Shown here in pieces: positions 16,950 to 24,865 of a stretch of 64,000 nucleotides of DNA (the first letter of the stretch is position 1; each line of letters begins with the position of its first letter). This DNA is from Streptomyces sp. AV19. GTDB lineage: Bacteria; Actinomycetota; Actinomycetes; Streptomycetales; Streptomycetaceae. The stretch lies in NCBI RefSeq assembly GCF_015999245.1, contig NZ_JAEAMR010000018.1, forward strand, positions 163,543 to 227,542, read 5' to 3'. Below the pieces are notes generated by a model. The model saw nothing but the letters and a program-made list of their open reading frames with translations, was not told where the DNA came from and searched no databases. A program made the position numbers and the translations under genes.

Positions 16950-17986
16950 TGCCCGGGCGCCGCTCGTACATCAAACCGCAGCACTCATCGGTCTCTCCCG
17001 CCTACGCCCCCGGCCACGCGCCTCTTCCCGCGCCCGACGGCTGGTACTGCCTCGGTCTGGCGCCGGAAGTACCGCCGGGCGGCGTCCTGACCCGGCGCCT
17101 GGCGGGCGAGGACGTCGTGCTGTGGCGCACGACGGACGGGGAATTGAACGCCACACGCCCGTACTGCCCGCACTTGGGCGCCCACTTGGGCCGGGGAGGC
17201 CGGGTGGAGGGCCGGTCCCTGGTGTGCCCGTTCCATGGATTCCGCTACGACGGTCGAGGGGCGTGCACGGGGATCGCCTACGGGACCGATCTCATCACGG
17301 CGAAACTGGACGTCCTCCCGGTCACGGAAGCGGGTGGACTGATCCTGGTGTGGCACCACCACGCCGGTCGTGGACCGAGTTGGTCCGTCCCCGCACCGGA
17401 CACCGCCGGCTGGTCTCCCCCCGTCCAGTCCTGGACGGAATTCTGCGGCCACCCGCAGGAAATCCTGGAAAACATCGTCGACACAGGCCACTTCACCACT
17501 CTCCACCGGCGGATCGTGACGGGGGGCCACGTTTCCGGCGTGGGCAGCGACGGCGAGACCTGGCTGACCGACATCCACGTCTCGATCCGGCTGCCCGGTA
17601 TCCGCTCCAGCAGCAACCAGGTGTACTCCATGAGCCTGCACGGCCTGGGGTATGCCCTGGGCCATATCGCCTTGCCGGGCGGCTTCACTCTGCGGGTGTG
17701 GGTGCTGGGCACCCCGGTGGACCCGTGGCGGGTACAACTGCGCCTGGTGTGCTCGGTCAAAGGGCGGCCGGGCAGGCCGCTGAGCCGGATGCAGGCCGCC
17801 CTCGTCTCACGGGTCGCCCTGTACTTGAACGCCAAGCGATTCGTTCTCCCCGAAGACGGCGGTGACGCCCCGGTCTGGAACACCAAGCGGTACATGAGCG
17901 TGCCCAGCCTGTCCGAGAGCGACGGGCCGGTGGTGCGTTACCGGGCCTGGTGCAGACAGTTCTACCCGGAGGGCACCGCGGTCTGA
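16949..17986 (+). CDS. Rieske non-heme iron oxygenase (KshA-like)
   Basis: A 345-residue oxygenase component that would use electrons from a separate reductase to hydroxylate or otherwise oxidise an organic substrate. The Rieske [2Fe-2S] ligands are clear: CPHLGAH near residue 72 and CPFHGF near residue 92. The mononuclear iron site follows at residues about 175-186 as NIVDTGHFTTLH, matching the DxxHxxxxH pattern of ketosteroid-hydroxylase-like and terpenoid oxygenases. The start at 16949 overlaps the stop of the zinc-ribbon protein by one base. No ferredoxin or ferredoxin reductase is encoded nearby, so electrons must come from elsewhere. Family confidence is high; the substrate is unknown. 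Confidence 0.88.
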   Translation: MPGRRSYIKPQHSSVSPAYAPGHAPLPAPDGWYCLGLAPEVPPGGVLTRRLAGEDVVLWRTTDGELNATRPYCPHLGAHLGRGGRVEGRSLVCPFHGFRYDGRGACTGIAYGTDLITAKLDVLPVTEAGGLILVWHHHAGRGPSWSVPAPDTAGWSPPVQSWTEFCGHPQEILENIVDTGHFTTLHRRIVTGGHVSGVGSDGETWLTDIHVSIRLPGIRSSSNQVYSMSLHGLGYALGHIALPGGFTLRVWVLGTPVDPWRVQLRLVCSVKGRPGRPLSRMQAALVSRVALYLNAKRFVLPEDGGDAPVWNTKRYMSVPSLSESDGPVVRYRAWCRQFYPEGTAV

Positions 17987-18066
17987 ACACCTCGCCCCCG
18001 GACTCATCACCTGCGCCCCGCTGCCACGGCCACACCCCCGCAACCCGCCGGGTGCCGTGGCGGGTG

Positions 18067-18287
18067 CTACTTGAGGTGCCCTCCGGCCTTGGCCCGGTCG
18101 TGCGCCCAGCCGGCGAGGACGAGGCCGATGACGACGAGGGCGATGTGGCCGCAGAGGGCGGCCGGGAATCCGCCGGGAGCCGGCTGAGCAGACCGGCCTT
18201 GTCGTGGTCGACGAGCAGCCGGATCGCGCCCTGACCGCCGACAGCCAGCAGGACCATTCCGACGATCTGCAGAAGGATGAACTTCAT
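18067..18287 (-). pseudogene. Small membrane protein gene broken by a 1-base deletion
   Basis: From ATG 18287 the minus strand encodes MKFILLQIVGMVLLAVGGQG, then RLLVDHDKAGLLSRLP. After that the frame turns into low-complexity Ser/Pro sequence. A different frame from about 18175 down to a TAG at 18067 encodes FPAALCGHIALVVIGLVLAG, then WAHDRAKAGGHLK, the expected second membrane helix and tail of this short family. The total of 221 bases is one short of a multiple of three, so a single base is missing near 18170-18180. The intact product would be about 73 residues with two membrane helices. It may be a true pseudogene or a sequencing error. It is divergent from, and shares its operator region with, the TetR gene. 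Confidence 0.75.
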
Positions 18288-18310
18288 CGCGCCCTCTTGG
18301 TCATTCAGCA

Positions 18311-18322
18311 ATGCACTTGCAT
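18311..18322. promoter_or_regulatory. Secondary half-palindrome ATGCA-CT-TGCAT
   Basis: ATGCA and TGCAT form a 5-bp inverted repeat separated by CT. It repeats the outer arms of the main palindrome 33 bp away and lies just upstream of the divergent membrane gene, so a second TetR binding site is likely. Confidence 0.55.
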
Positions 18323-18343
18323 GGTATTAAGCTCCCGGCAGGG

Positions 18344-18365
18344 ATGCAATGCGACCGCATTGCAT
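18344..18365. promoter_or_regulatory. Perfect 10+10 bp palindrome, TetR operator
   Basis: ATGCAATGCG is followed by AC and then by its exact reverse complement CGCATTGCAT. The palindrome ends 13 bases before the TetR start and touches the GGAGGAG ribosome binding site, so bound regulator would block its own expression and probably that of the divergent membrane gene. Confidence 0.8.
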
Positions 18366-18378
18366 GGAGGAGCAGCGC

Positions 18379-18972
18379 ATGCCGAAGATCGTGGACCATG
18401 AGGAACGCCGGCACCGCCTGGCCGAAGCCGTCTGGACGCTGACGCTGCGCGACGGGCTGGAGAGCGTGACGCTGCGCAAGGTCGCGGCGCAGGCCGGGGT
18501 GTCCATGGGGCAGGTGCAGCACTACTACTCCACCCGGGAGGACATGGTCCGCGACGCGATCCACCGTGCCGTGCGGGCGCTCGACGCCCGGATCGAGGCG
18601 TCCGCCGAGGCGACGGGATCGACGAGCGCGGAGACGATACTGCGCGCGTGCCTGCGCGCGATGCTCGCCCGCGATCCGGAAAGCCTGCGGCTCCTGCGGC
18701 TGTCGGTCGCGGTGATCGGCAAGGCGATCTCGGACCCGGCCCTGGCCCATGTGCTGGGGCCGGGCGACGACGACCTCAAGGACTTCACCGCGGGACTCAT
18801 CACCACCGCACGGCAGGAACGCGGCACGCCCCCACGCGGCGACGACCGCGTCGACGCCGACATCTGCTGGACCGTGGCCACGGGCCTGGGCGTCGACGTC
18901 GCCCTGGGGCAGCGTTCTCCCGACGAGGCCCTGAGCGTGCTCGACTACCACCTCGACAACCTCCTGGGCTGA
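18379..18972 (+). CDS. TetR-family transcriptional regulator
   Basis: A 197-residue TetR-type repressor. The helix-turn-helix spans residues about 12-55, with LRKVAAQAGVSMGQVQHYYS and TREDMVRDAI matching the family pattern. The rest is an all-helical ligand-binding domain containing several charged helices. ATG 18379 is preferred over in-frame ATGs at 18349 and 18364 because GGAGGAG lies seven bases upstream. A perfect palindrome overlaps its leader, which points to autoregulation. The only obvious target is the divergent, frameshifted small membrane gene. No ligand can be inferred. Confidence 0.88.
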   Translation: MPKIVDHEERRHRLAEAVWTLTLRDGLESVTLRKVAAQAGVSMGQVQHYYSTREDMVRDAIHRAVRALDARIEASAEATGSTSAETILRACLRAMLARDPESLRLLRLSVAVIGKAISDPALAHVLGPGDDDLKDFTAGLITTARQERGTPPRGDDRVDADICWTVATGLGVDVALGQRSPDEALSVLDYHLDNLLG

Positions 18973-19057
18973 TGGTGTCCGCACAAGCCGGTCATCTCCC
19001 TTAATAGTCAAGGAAGTTTCGGGACGCGCGAGGCGCGAGTGGCGGAGAATCCCCACC

Positions 19058-21766
19058 ATGGGGAGCACTCCGGAACGCGAGCGGACACCTGAACAAGGCC
19101 CGCGCTCGGTGTACAACGTCGTCCGCGACAGCACCGTCGAGTACCTGATCCAGGCCGGGTACGTCCACGGCGACATCACGGTCAACCTGCCGCCCCGGCC
19201 CGGCCGGCTGGACGAGGCGGCCGAGGCGCTGGCCCTCGCCGTGCGCGCCCAGTGGTCGGCGGAGGTGGGCGCCTGGCAGCTGGGCGAGGCGAGCGCCCCG
19301 CTCGCGGTGCGGTGGCGCGCCGAGTGGGGTGAGGGCGGCGACGCCGCCCCGCCGGTGGCCGGCAGCGACCGTGTCGCGGACGTCGTCGCCGCGCTGCTGT
19401 CCCGCAGGCACCGCCGCCTGGTGGTGCTCGGGGACCCGGGCTCCGGCAAGTCCACGTTCCTCGCGCTGCTCGTGCTGGCGCTCGCCGACGGCCACCTCGG
19501 CGACCTGACCCGGCACCGGGCCGGCGACCGGAACCTGCCGGTGCCCGTGTTCCTCACGCCGGAGTCGTGGCGGGCCGAGACCACGCCCTTCAAGGAGTGG
19601 CTGACCTCGCGGATCACCGAGGACCACCCGGGGCTGCCGCGTGTCGACGGCGCGCACCCCGCCGAGCGGCTCATCCGCGAGTACCGGGTGCTGCCCGTCC
19701 TCGACGGCCTCGACGAACTGCCCGAGCACCGCCGCGGCCACGTGATGGCGCAGCTGGAAACCGCGCTCGGCAGCCCGGGACTCGGCGTCGTCCTCGCCGC
19801 CCGCACCGGGGCGTACGCGCGCCTGGAGCGGCCCCTCCCGGCGGCGTCCACGCTCACCGCCCGGCCGGTCACCCCCGAGGACGCGGCCGCGCACCTCACC
19901 CGCACCGGGGGCGACCGGCGCTGGTACCCGGTCGAGCGGGAGATCAACGCCCATCCGGAAGGGCCCCTCGCGCAGGCGCTCTCCACGCCGCTGATGATCT
20001 GGCTGACCCGTCGCGTGTACGCGGCATCCGGACCGGACCCCGCCGAACTGACGGACCGCGCCCGCCTGCCCTCCCGTACCGCGATCGAGGCCCGGCTGCT
20101 GGACGGCGCCATACCCGCCGCCTTCCCGGAAACACCGCACGACCCGGACCGGTTGCACGCCCCGGGCCGGTGGAACCACGCGCGCGCCCGCACGTGGCTC
20201 GGGTATCTGGCCCGGCGGCTGTCCCGGCGCGGCATCACGGAGTTCGCCTGGTGGCACCTGCCGAAGCTGGCCTGGCTCCGGCCGCTCTCCGTGCTGACGC
20301 TCGCCGCCGTCGCGGCCCTGTGCGGGGAGGCGGTCCTGGCCGTCACGGACTGGGCCCGGGACGGCTTCGGCGGACGGCCGGTCCATTCCCCCCGGCAGCA
20401 TCTGGCGGGCGGAGTCCTGTGGGGGTGGGGGCTGAGGACCGCCGCGATGACCTGGTACGGCGACCGGTTGTGGGAGCCGCGCCGCCGGGCCGATCCGCTG
20501 AAGGCGGGCGCCGCGCTGCGCTCCGCGTCCCGCGCGGCCTCCGCGCGGCGCGGTATGCGTGCCGCCGCCGTTCTCGTCGTCCCCGCGGTGCTGCTCGTGC
20601 TGGTGGTGCAAGGGACGCACGATCCCGCCGCGTTCACCTGGTGGGTGCTGATCGGCTTCGTGCTGCCCTGTTTCCTCATGACCGTGCTCGCGGCGCCCTC
20701 GGACACCATGGACGCGGCGACCCCGGACGCGCTGCTGGCGAGCGAACGGCGCACGGCCCTGCTGACCCTCGGCGTGCTCGCGCCCCTCGTCGGCCTCGGC
20801 GACCTGCTGTGGGTGCGGATCGCGCAGGGCGACGGGGTCAACAGCTGGATCGCGGGCGCCCAGGCGTTCACCGGTGCCGCCGCCGTGCTCGTCCTGCTCA
20901 GCCCCTGGGCGCTGTGGACCGTCGCGCGGGGCTGGCTGGCGCTGGCCGGGCGCGTGCCCTGGTGCCTGATGGAGTTCCTCCGCGACGGACACGCGGCCGG
21001 GCTGCTCCAACGCAACGGCGGCGTCTACCGGTTCCGCCACCTGCGGCTTCAGGAACACCTCGCGGGCACGACAGCGGGCACGACGCCGCCCGGGGCCGCG
21101 GCTCCCGTACCGGCCCCGCGCAACGTCCCCCTCCAGCCCGTCGACCGCGGCAGGACCGCGAGGCCCCGCACACCGGACCCCGCGACCGCGCCGCCGATGC
21201 ACACCCTGCGCGGCTGGAAGGTGATCGACACCGACGAGCACTACATCGTGGACGGCCGGACACGCCGCTACCCGCTCGCGCACTGGAAGGTGGTGGGCGC
21301 GGCCGGTGCGCTGGTGGCGATCCGGACGGCCCTGCAGGGCCAGTTGTTCACCTGGGCGGGCCTCGGGATCCTGCTCGTGTGGCCCGCCCTCGGCCTGTTC
21401 CTCAACCTGGTCGCCCTGTGCCTGCCGCGTCAGCGCATGCTGCTGCGCATCGACCGGTACGGCATCCACAGCACGATCGGGCGCCACGGCGTCACGTACC
21501 GCTGGGACGAGGTCACCGACATCGCCGTCCGCCCCGTCCACGTACGCGGCAGGGACAGCAAGTACTACGGGCCGCACGTACGGTTGCGGCCCGATCCGCA
21601 CCGCGCCGGGCCGCCCCGCGGCTTCCGCGGCAAGGAGGGCTGGTACCTGGTGATGCCGACCCACTACAAGCCGCTGGTACCGCCGGATATCGACGCAGCG
21701 CTGGAACGCTTCGGCGGCAGGGGATGCGATCACGATCCGCCGGGTGGAGCGTGGAATCAGGGGTGA
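19058..21766 (+). CDS. Membrane-anchored NACHT (STAND) NTPase with C-terminal PH-like domain
   Basis: A 902-residue STAND-type NTPase. Walker A GDPGSGKST lies at residues about 124-132 and Walker B VLPVLDGLDELP near 210-220, followed by a NACHT-like sensor region (VVLAARTGAYARLER). The N-terminal 110 residues contain YVHGDITVN, a segment often seen before actinobacterial NACHT domains. Five hydrophobic segments follow between about residues 409 and 640. A second membrane pair lies at about 741-789, and a C-terminal domain near 795-880 (LRIDRYGIHSTIG, YRWDEVTDIAV) reads like a bacterial PH domain facing the cytoplasm. Leucine-rich or WD repeats, common sensors in this class, are absent. Bacterial NACHT proteins can be antiphage or signalling switches. 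No effector domain or partner is recognisable here. Confidence 0.85.
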   Translation: MGSTPERERTPEQGPRSVYNVVRDSTVEYLIQAGYVHGDITVNLPPRPGRLDEAAEALALAVRAQWSAEVGAWQLGEASAPLAVRWRAEWGEGGDAAPPVAGSDRVADVVAALLSRRHRRLVVLGDPGSGKSTFLALLVLALADGHLGDLTRHRAGDRNLPVPVFLTPESWRAETTPFKEWLTSRITEDHPGLPRVDGAHPAERLIREYRVLPVLDGLDELPEHRRGHVMAQLETALGSPGLGVVLAARTGAYARLERPLPAASTLTARPVTPEDAAAHLTRTGGDRRWYPVEREINAHPEGPLAQALSTPLMIWLTRRVYAASGPDPAELTDRARLPSRTAIEARLLDGAIPAAFPETPHDPDRLHAPGRWNHARARTWLGYLARRLSRRGITEFAWWHLPKLAWLRPLSVLTLAAVAALCGEAVLAVTDWARDGFGGRPVHSPRQHLAGGVLWGWGLRTAAMTWYGDRLWEPRRRADPLKAGAALRSASRAASARRGMRAAAVLVVPAVLLVLVVQGTHDPAAFTWWVLIGFVLPCFLMTVLAAPSDTMDAATPDALLASERRTALLTLGVLAPLVGLGDLLWVRIAQGDGVNSWIAGAQAFTGAAAVLVLLSPWALWTVARGWLALAGRVPWCLMEFLRDGHAAGLLQRNGGVYRFRHLRLQEHLAGTTAGTTPPGAAAPVPAPRNVPLQPVDRGRTARPRTPDPATAPPMHTLRGWKVIDTDEHYIVDGRTRRYPLAHWKVVGAAGALVAIRTALQGQLFTWAGLGILLVWPALGLFLNLVALCLPRQRMLLRIDRYGIHSTIGRHGVTYRWDEVTDIAVRPVHVRGRDSKYYGPHVRLRPDPHRAGPPRGFRGKEGWYLVMPTHYKPLVPPDIDAALERFGGRGCDHDPPGGAWNQG

Positions 21767-21784
21767 GGACGGAGGTGGATTCCC

Positions 21785-22123
21785 ATGACCACCATGACCC
21801 GGCATCGGCCCGCGGAGTCGCACAGTCACACCCACGGACCGGACTGCGGGCACGACGCGGTCCTGCACGAGGACCACGTCGACTACCTGCACGACGGTCA
21901 CGTCCATCGCGAGCACCGGACGGACGAGGGCACGCACTACGACGAGTGCACCGTCTGCGAGTGCTCGGAGTGCAGTGACTCGTGCGCGACCTGTACCTGT
22001 GCCAACTGCGAATGCTCGACCTGCAATCACAGCAAGTGCGAGTGCCCGGCGTGCGGTGGGGACGCCTGCAGCCGGTGCACCTGCGAGAACTGCAGCTGCA
22101 CCACCTGCCTGCATGCCGCGTGA
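21785..22123 (+). CDS. His/Cys-rich metal-binding protein, metallothionein-like tail
   Basis: A 112-residue protein in two parts. Residues 1-58 are His/Asp-rich (HSHTHGPDCGHD, HDGHVHREH) and resemble small actinobacterial metal-binding proteins. Residues about 59-109 contain 19 cysteines in CxC and CxxC spacing (CTVCECSECSDSCATCTC, CENCSCTTC), which looks like a metallothionein or multi-zinc cluster. It starts 18 bp after the NACHT gene with GGAGG upstream, so it may be in the same transcript. A role in zinc, copper or cadmium storage, or in redox buffering, is inferred from composition only. The Cys-rich extension is the unusual part. Confidence 0.8.
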   Translation: MTTMTRHRPAESHSHTHGPDCGHDAVLHEDHVDYLHDGHVHREHRTDEGTHYDECTVCECSECSDSCATCTCANCECSTCNHSKCECPACGGDACSRCTCENCSCTTCLHAA

Positions 22124-22192
22124 ACCGGCCCGTACCGGGGCAGGGCGACACCCGGTTCGCCCCTGCCCCCGAAGTCACCACAGTCACCGCAA

Positions 22193-22417
22193 TCACCGCG
22201 TGAACCGGTGATCCTCCTCGATCACCGGCGCCGCCGGGCGCGGCGGTTGGGTGTGCCGGCGCTTGAACACGCTGACCCACGCCGTCATGCCGATGAAGCC
22301 GACCGCCATCAGGATCAGGCCGACGAGACGGACGTTCATGCCCTGGACCTGCCAGTCCACGGCGAAGGTGAGGATGGCGCCCACGGCGATCAGATCGATG
22401 CACCCTCCCATGCCCAT
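22193..22417 (-). CDS. DUF6458-type small membrane protein
   Basis: A 74-residue protein with two membrane helices (CIDLIAVGAILTFAVDW and LVGLILMAVGFIGMTAWV). MGMGGCIDLIAVGAILTF is the usual opening of this actinobacterial family, which fixes the start at ATG 22417, with GGGAGG upstream on the minus strand. The function of the family is not known. It is convergent with the Cys-rich gene. Confidence 0.85.
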   Translation of the reverse strand: MGMGGCIDLIAVGAILTFAVDWQVQGMNVRLVGLILMAVGFIGMTAWVSVFKRRHTQPPRPAAPVIEEDHRFTR

Positions 22418-22655
22418 GGCGGGTGCCTCCCTTCCGTGTCGTGACGGCGCGCCTACCCCGGACCCGGCGCGCGACACGCCTCCGGCGACGGTCACCGGCT
22501 GACGGCGTCCCGGCGGAGGACGTGCGCCGGGCGCTCCGTCCGGTGGCCGGGTGTCCGACGCGGCCGGCGGCTGACCCGATCGGCGGCGCCCGCCCTGCGA
22601 CCGGCCTCCCCCGGTGTCACGGTGAGCGCAGTACCCGTACGGAGGAGAGAGAGCC

Positions 22656-22982
22656 ATGCCCAGGGGATCGAGTCCCAAGCGCGAGCGGCAGTACGAGCAC
22701 ATCAAGGGGAGCGCGCTCGACCGCGGCGAGAGCACCGGACGCGCCGAGGAGATCGCGGCCCGTACCGTCAACAAGGAGCGGGCCCGCGCGGGCGAGTCGA
22801 AGACGGCCAGCCGGACGTCGACGCAGGACATGTCGTCCTCCCGGCGCGGCGGCAAGCGCTCGCACTCCGGCGCCCAGGGCCCGACCAGGGACCAGCTGTA
22901 CAACGAGGCGCGGCAGAAGAACGTCGAGGGCCGCTCCCACATGAACAAGGACGAGCTGAAGCGGGCCCTGGGCCGCGACTGA
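22656..22982 (+). CDS. Small basic protein of the plasmid-stabilisation-annotated family
   Basis: A 108-residue, highly charged protein (MPRGSSPKRERQYEHIKGSA). The middle part EEIAARTVNKERARAGESKT matches a short actinobacterial family often annotated as plasmid stabilisation protein. The C-terminal 30 residues (TRDQLYNEARQKNVEGRS, then MNKDELKRALGR) look like a SAP/Rho-N-type helix-extended-helix nucleic-acid-binding element. A strong GGAGGAGAGAG precedes the ATG. Binding to DNA is plausible, but the annotation name is not evidence of a plasmid role. Confidence 0.75.
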   Translation: MPRGSSPKRERQYEHIKGSALDRGESTGRAEEIAARTVNKERARAGESKTASRTSTQDMSSSRRGGKRSHSGAQGPTRDQLYNEARQKNVEGRSHMNKDELKRALGRD

Positions 22983-23109
22983 GCCGGACGTCCCTGCGGC
23001 GCACCGGGTTTGCCCGGGCCCACGCGGGCCACCCGCAGCCGTACGACGGCGCGCACCGGATCCCCGTACCGCCCGATCACGCCGAGCCGGTCAACGCGAA
23101 GGGAGAACC

Positions 23110-23337
23110 ATGTCCGCCAAGGTGTCCGGCCATCTCCTGCGGCGCCTGCGCGAATGGGGCGTCGAGCGGGTCTTCGCCTACCCGGGGGACGGCATCAACG
23201 GTCTGCTCGCCGCCTGGGGCAGGTCGGGCGACGACCCGCGCCCCGCCCGGCCGGCGACCGCGGCACTCGCCACGCCGACCGGGGCGGACCTGCTGCGGTT
23301 CCTGCGGGTGCGGATGCAGCGGCCGGTCGGCGAGTAG
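23110..23337 (+). pseudogene. N-terminal remnant of a pyruvate-oxidase-like TPP enzyme
   Basis: The first 40 residues (GHLLRRLREWGVERVFAYPG, then DGINGLLAAWGRSGDDPR) are the start of a TPP-dependent oxidase/decarboxylase of about 550-600 residues. Similarity then stops, and the frame ends after 75 residues in unrelated Arg/Ala/Pro sequence. The catalytic glutamate, the GDG-N cofactor motif and all three domains are missing. A good start with GGGAGAA upstream remains. No continuation was found in the other frames, so a large deletion removed the rest. Confidence 0.75.
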
Positions 23338-23342
23338 ACGTC

Positions 23343-24011
23343 ATGGCGAGGACCACGGCCGCGCACCGCCGCACAGCACAGGCCCTGCTGGAGGCCTGTG
23401 GACGGACGTACGCCGAGGAGGCGGGCATCCGGCTGCGCGACACCCCGCAGCCCCTGTACCGGCTGCTGGTCCTCGCCTGCCTGCTGAGCGCCCGCATCCG
23501 CGCCCCGGTCGCGGTCGCCACCGCCCGCAGCCTGGCGGACGCCGGGCTGAAGAGCCCGAAGGCGATGGCCGCGGCCACTTGGCAGCAGCGGGTGGACGCG
23601 CTCGGCGCGGGCGGCTACCGCCGCTACGACGAGCGCACCGCCACCCAGCTGGGGGACGGCGCCGAGCTGTTGCTCGGCCGCTACCGTGGCGACGTCCGGC
23701 GCATGTACGAGGCGGCGGGCGGCGACGACGCGGACAAGCTGCGCGAGGTGCTCCAGGAGATCCCCGGCCTGGGACCGGCCGGCGCCGGCATCTTCCTGCG
23801 CGAGGTACAGGCCGTCTGGCCCGGCATCCGCCCGTACATCGACGGCAAGGCACTGGAGGGCGCCGCCCAACTGGGCCTGCCGCAGCGGCCGGAGGACCTG
23901 GCGCGCCTGGTGGACGGCGACCGCACGGCGGCCCTCGCGGCGGCGTTGACACGGGTGGCGCTGGACGCGGAGGCCGCCGGACAGGTACGGGCGCGGGCGG
24001 CGGACCGCTGA
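23343..24011 (+). CDS. HhH-GPD family DNA glycosylase-like protein
   Basis: A 222-residue protein of the endonuclease III/HhH superfamily. LACLLSARIRAPVAVATARS is the early helical part. LQEIPGLGPAGAGIFLREVQ near residues 138-157 is the helix-hairpin-helix, followed by WPGIRPYID carrying the expected aspartate. The C-terminal four-cysteine iron-sulphur loop of classical endonuclease III is absent, as in many actinobacterial members. It would recognise and excise damaged bases, but the specificity is unknown. It begins five bases after the TPP-enzyme remnant ends, so it may now be read from that remnant's promoter. Confidence 0.8.
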   Translation: MARTTAAHRRTAQALLEACGRTYAEEAGIRLRDTPQPLYRLLVLACLLSARIRAPVAVATARSLADAGLKSPKAMAAATWQQRVDALGAGGYRRYDERTATQLGDGAELLLGRYRGDVRRMYEAAGGDDADKLREVLQEIPGLGPAGAGIFLREVQAVWPGIRPYIDGKALEGAAQLGLPQRPEDLARLVDGDRTAALAAALTRVALDAEAAGQVRARAADR

Positions 24012-24018
24012 CGGCGGC

Positions 24019-24657
24019 TCACAATTCCCGCAGCGCGGGCAGCAGTTCGTTCCTCGCCCAGTTCAGGAAGGGCTCCTGGCGGCCGCCGCCGATCTGGACG
24101 AGGGCGATCTCGTCGAACCCGGCCTCGGCGTACGGACGGACGGCCGCGACGAAGTCCTCGACCCGGTCGCCGCACGGAATGCCGCCCGCGACCTCGTCCT
24201 TGGAGACGGACCTGCTCGCCGCCGCGAACGAACCGTCGTGCGGCAGCTCGGCGTTGACCTGCCACCCCAGGCCGAACCAGCGGAACCGGACCACGGGCGA
24301 GGGCCAGCCACCGCCCACCACGTGCTCGTTGAGGTTCTCCCCCGAACCGAGCCCGAGGCGGAACCGGCCCTGCGACAACAGCTGGACGGTGGCCGCCTGC
24401 TGGGCGACGACGACCGGGTGGTAGCGCGTCGTCGGGCAGGTCACGTACGTCATCAGCGGGATGCGCGAGGTGGCCTGCGCGGCCGCGCCCAGGACCGCCC
24501 ACGCGTGGGGCGCGTGCCCCTGGGAGGCGAGCCACGGGAAGTAGTGGTCGGGGATCACGGAGAAGCCGAAGCCGGCCTCCTCGGCGCCCACGACGTGTTC
24601 CACGAGCTCACGGGGCCCGGCCTGCTCGGTCATCATGGTGTATCCGATGCGTGCCAC
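24019..24657 (-). pseudogene. F420-dependent LLM-class oxidoreductase with internal in-frame deletion
   Basis: From GTG 24657 the frame gives ARIGYTMMTEQAGPRELVEH and SRIPLMTYVTCPTTRYHP, then GLGSGENLNEHVVGGGWP, the first half of a TIM-barrel F420 enzyme of the glucose-6-phosphate-dehydrogenase-like subfamily. At about 24290-24305 it jumps directly to RFRWFGLGWQVNAELPHDG and the normal C-terminus ending WARNELLPALREL. Members are about 320 residues long; this one has 212. Roughly 105-110 residues, covering the central barrel strands, are gone without loss of frame. The product should not fold into a full barrel, so it is probably non-functional. Confidence 0.75.
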
Positions 24658-24865
24658 GGCTCCCGGGTGCCCGCCGCGCCCGACGGGAAACGGCTCGGGC
24701 CCGTTCGGCGGTACGAGGGAGCGGTACGAAGCGGCGGCGGACCGCCGGGCCGGGCCGCCCGGGAAGGACCACGGCAGGTTTGTGCCGGAAGGAACGCGGC
24801 TACACAGGGAACGCCGCGATCGGACGGCTCCCCCTCCCCCGGTGGACCACAGCGTCGGAGAAGCG

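Noticed and set aside
19001..22114. Minus-strand open frame opposite the NACHT gene
   Set aside because: It crosses the TetR-NACHT gap and two real genes and has no homology-like sequence. The NACHT frame has Walker motifs.
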